From Betaproteobacteria bacterium (GTDB lineage: Bacteria > Pseudomonadota > Gammaproteobacteria > Burkholderiales > SHXO01), in the NCBI GenBank assembly GCA_009693245.1, contig SHXO01000023.1, positions 1 to 34,953 on the forward strand: 34,953 nucleotides of DNA, in the 5' to 3' direction. Shown here in pieces: positions 34,837 to 34,953 of the stretch. The position numbers were made by a program, and so were the translations under genes. Position 1 is the first letter of the stretch. Every line of letters starts with the position of its first letter. The notes under the pieces were generated by a model. The model was not told the DNA's origin. It searched no databases and saw nothing but the letters and a program-made list of their open reading frames with translations.

Positions 34837-34953
34837 CTAGGCGTGCCCTGGTGCGGCCACGCCAAGCGAACGCGCGGTGGCCACAATGGAGGCCCAGGTT
34901 TCTTCGGCCAGGGGAATCCCCTTCGCCAATCTTAGCGTGCGCATGCGCTCCTC
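34837..34953 (-). CDS. C-terminal end of a probable Ldh-family (malate/L-lactate dehydrogenase type) oxidoreductase, partial
   Basis: The last 38 codons of a minus-strand gene that enters from the right edge. The ending EERMRTLRLAKGIPLAEETW followed by ASIVATARSLGV is the usual C-terminus of Ldh_2 proteins, which close with a glycine/arginine-rich R-x4-x-GIP-x-x-x-x-W helix. These are NAD(P)-dependent 2-oxoacid or imino-acid reductases. Only the tail is visible, so the identification is tentative and the substrate unknown. Confidence 0.55.
   Translation of the reverse strand, partial: EERMRTLRLAKGIPLAEETWASIVATARSLGVAAPGHA

Noticed and set aside
34650-34886. 78-codon minus-strand frame across the 34696-34781 repeat
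   Set aside because: Consists mostly of translated repeat DNA and is not in frame with the Ldh-type gene tail.

Overview
The window is high-GC DNA, almost certainly from a betaproteobacterium (Burkholderiales/Nitrosomonadales-like). I base this on gene order: a GntR/UTRA regulator followed by sdhCDAB, sdhE, gltA, sucA, sucB, lpdA and an AFG1/ZapE ATPase, with mdh divergent from the regulator. The protein sequences and the REP-like intergenic repeats fit the same group. No rRNA, tRNA, insertion sequence, phage gene or CRISPR array is visible.

Layout. (1) 1-3.8 kb, minus strand: a class III extradiol (DODA/YgiD-type) dioxygenase, an exported amidohydrolase cut short by an in-frame stop, and a two-gene AtuA (DUF1446) pair, with two REP-like palindromes between them. 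(2) 3.9-8.4 kb, plus strand: a compact TolC/MacA/MacB-type tripartite export operon in which the ABC ATPase and permease are separate, overlapping genes. (3) 8.4-11.2 kb, minus strand: a large PAS(4)-GGDEF-EAL protein whose 3' end overlaps the 3' end of the export operon. (4) 11.5-14.8 kb, plus strand: a SWIM/SNF2 helicase. (5) 15.2-19.8 kb, minus strand: mdh-prpB-prpC-prpD, linking the methylcitrate cycle to malate dehydrogenase. (6) 19.95-32.5 kb, plus strand: gntR-sdhC-sdhD-sdhA-sdhB-sdhE-gltA-sucA-sucB-lpdA-zapE, a nearly gapless TCA-cycle operon (succinate dehydrogenase, citrate synthase, complete 2-oxoglutarate dehydrogenase). (7) 32.6-35 kb, minus strand: a GNAT acetyltransferase, a decayed PhnD-like/TusA-like/GcvT-C-like gene with two frameshifts, and the 3' end of a probable Ldh-family (malate/L-lactate dehydrogenase type) oxidoreductase.

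How it works together. The two divergent units at 19.8-19.95 kb would oxidise acetyl-CoA and propionyl-CoA. PrpC/D/B convert propionyl-CoA plus oxaloacetate to pyruvate plus succinate. Sdh and Mdh regenerate oxaloacetate, and GltA and the 2-oxoglutarate dehydrogenase complex run the rest of this part of the cycle. A perfect 14-bp palindrome between mdh and gntR is the best candidate operator. Aconitase, isocitrate dehydrogenase and an AcnD/PrpF pair are not in the window.

Most unusual observation. Four cistron junctions inside the TCA/prp units (prpC/prpD, sdhA/sdhB, gltA/sucA, sucB/lpdA) hold palindromes built from 7-bp repeats. Each has a purine-rich arm of four heptads at or just after the upstream stop codon, a spacer, and a pyrimidine-rich complementary heptad arm running up to the next gene's ribosome-binding region. 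All four have the same orientation relative to transcription although they differ in sequence. I do not recognise this as a named element family.
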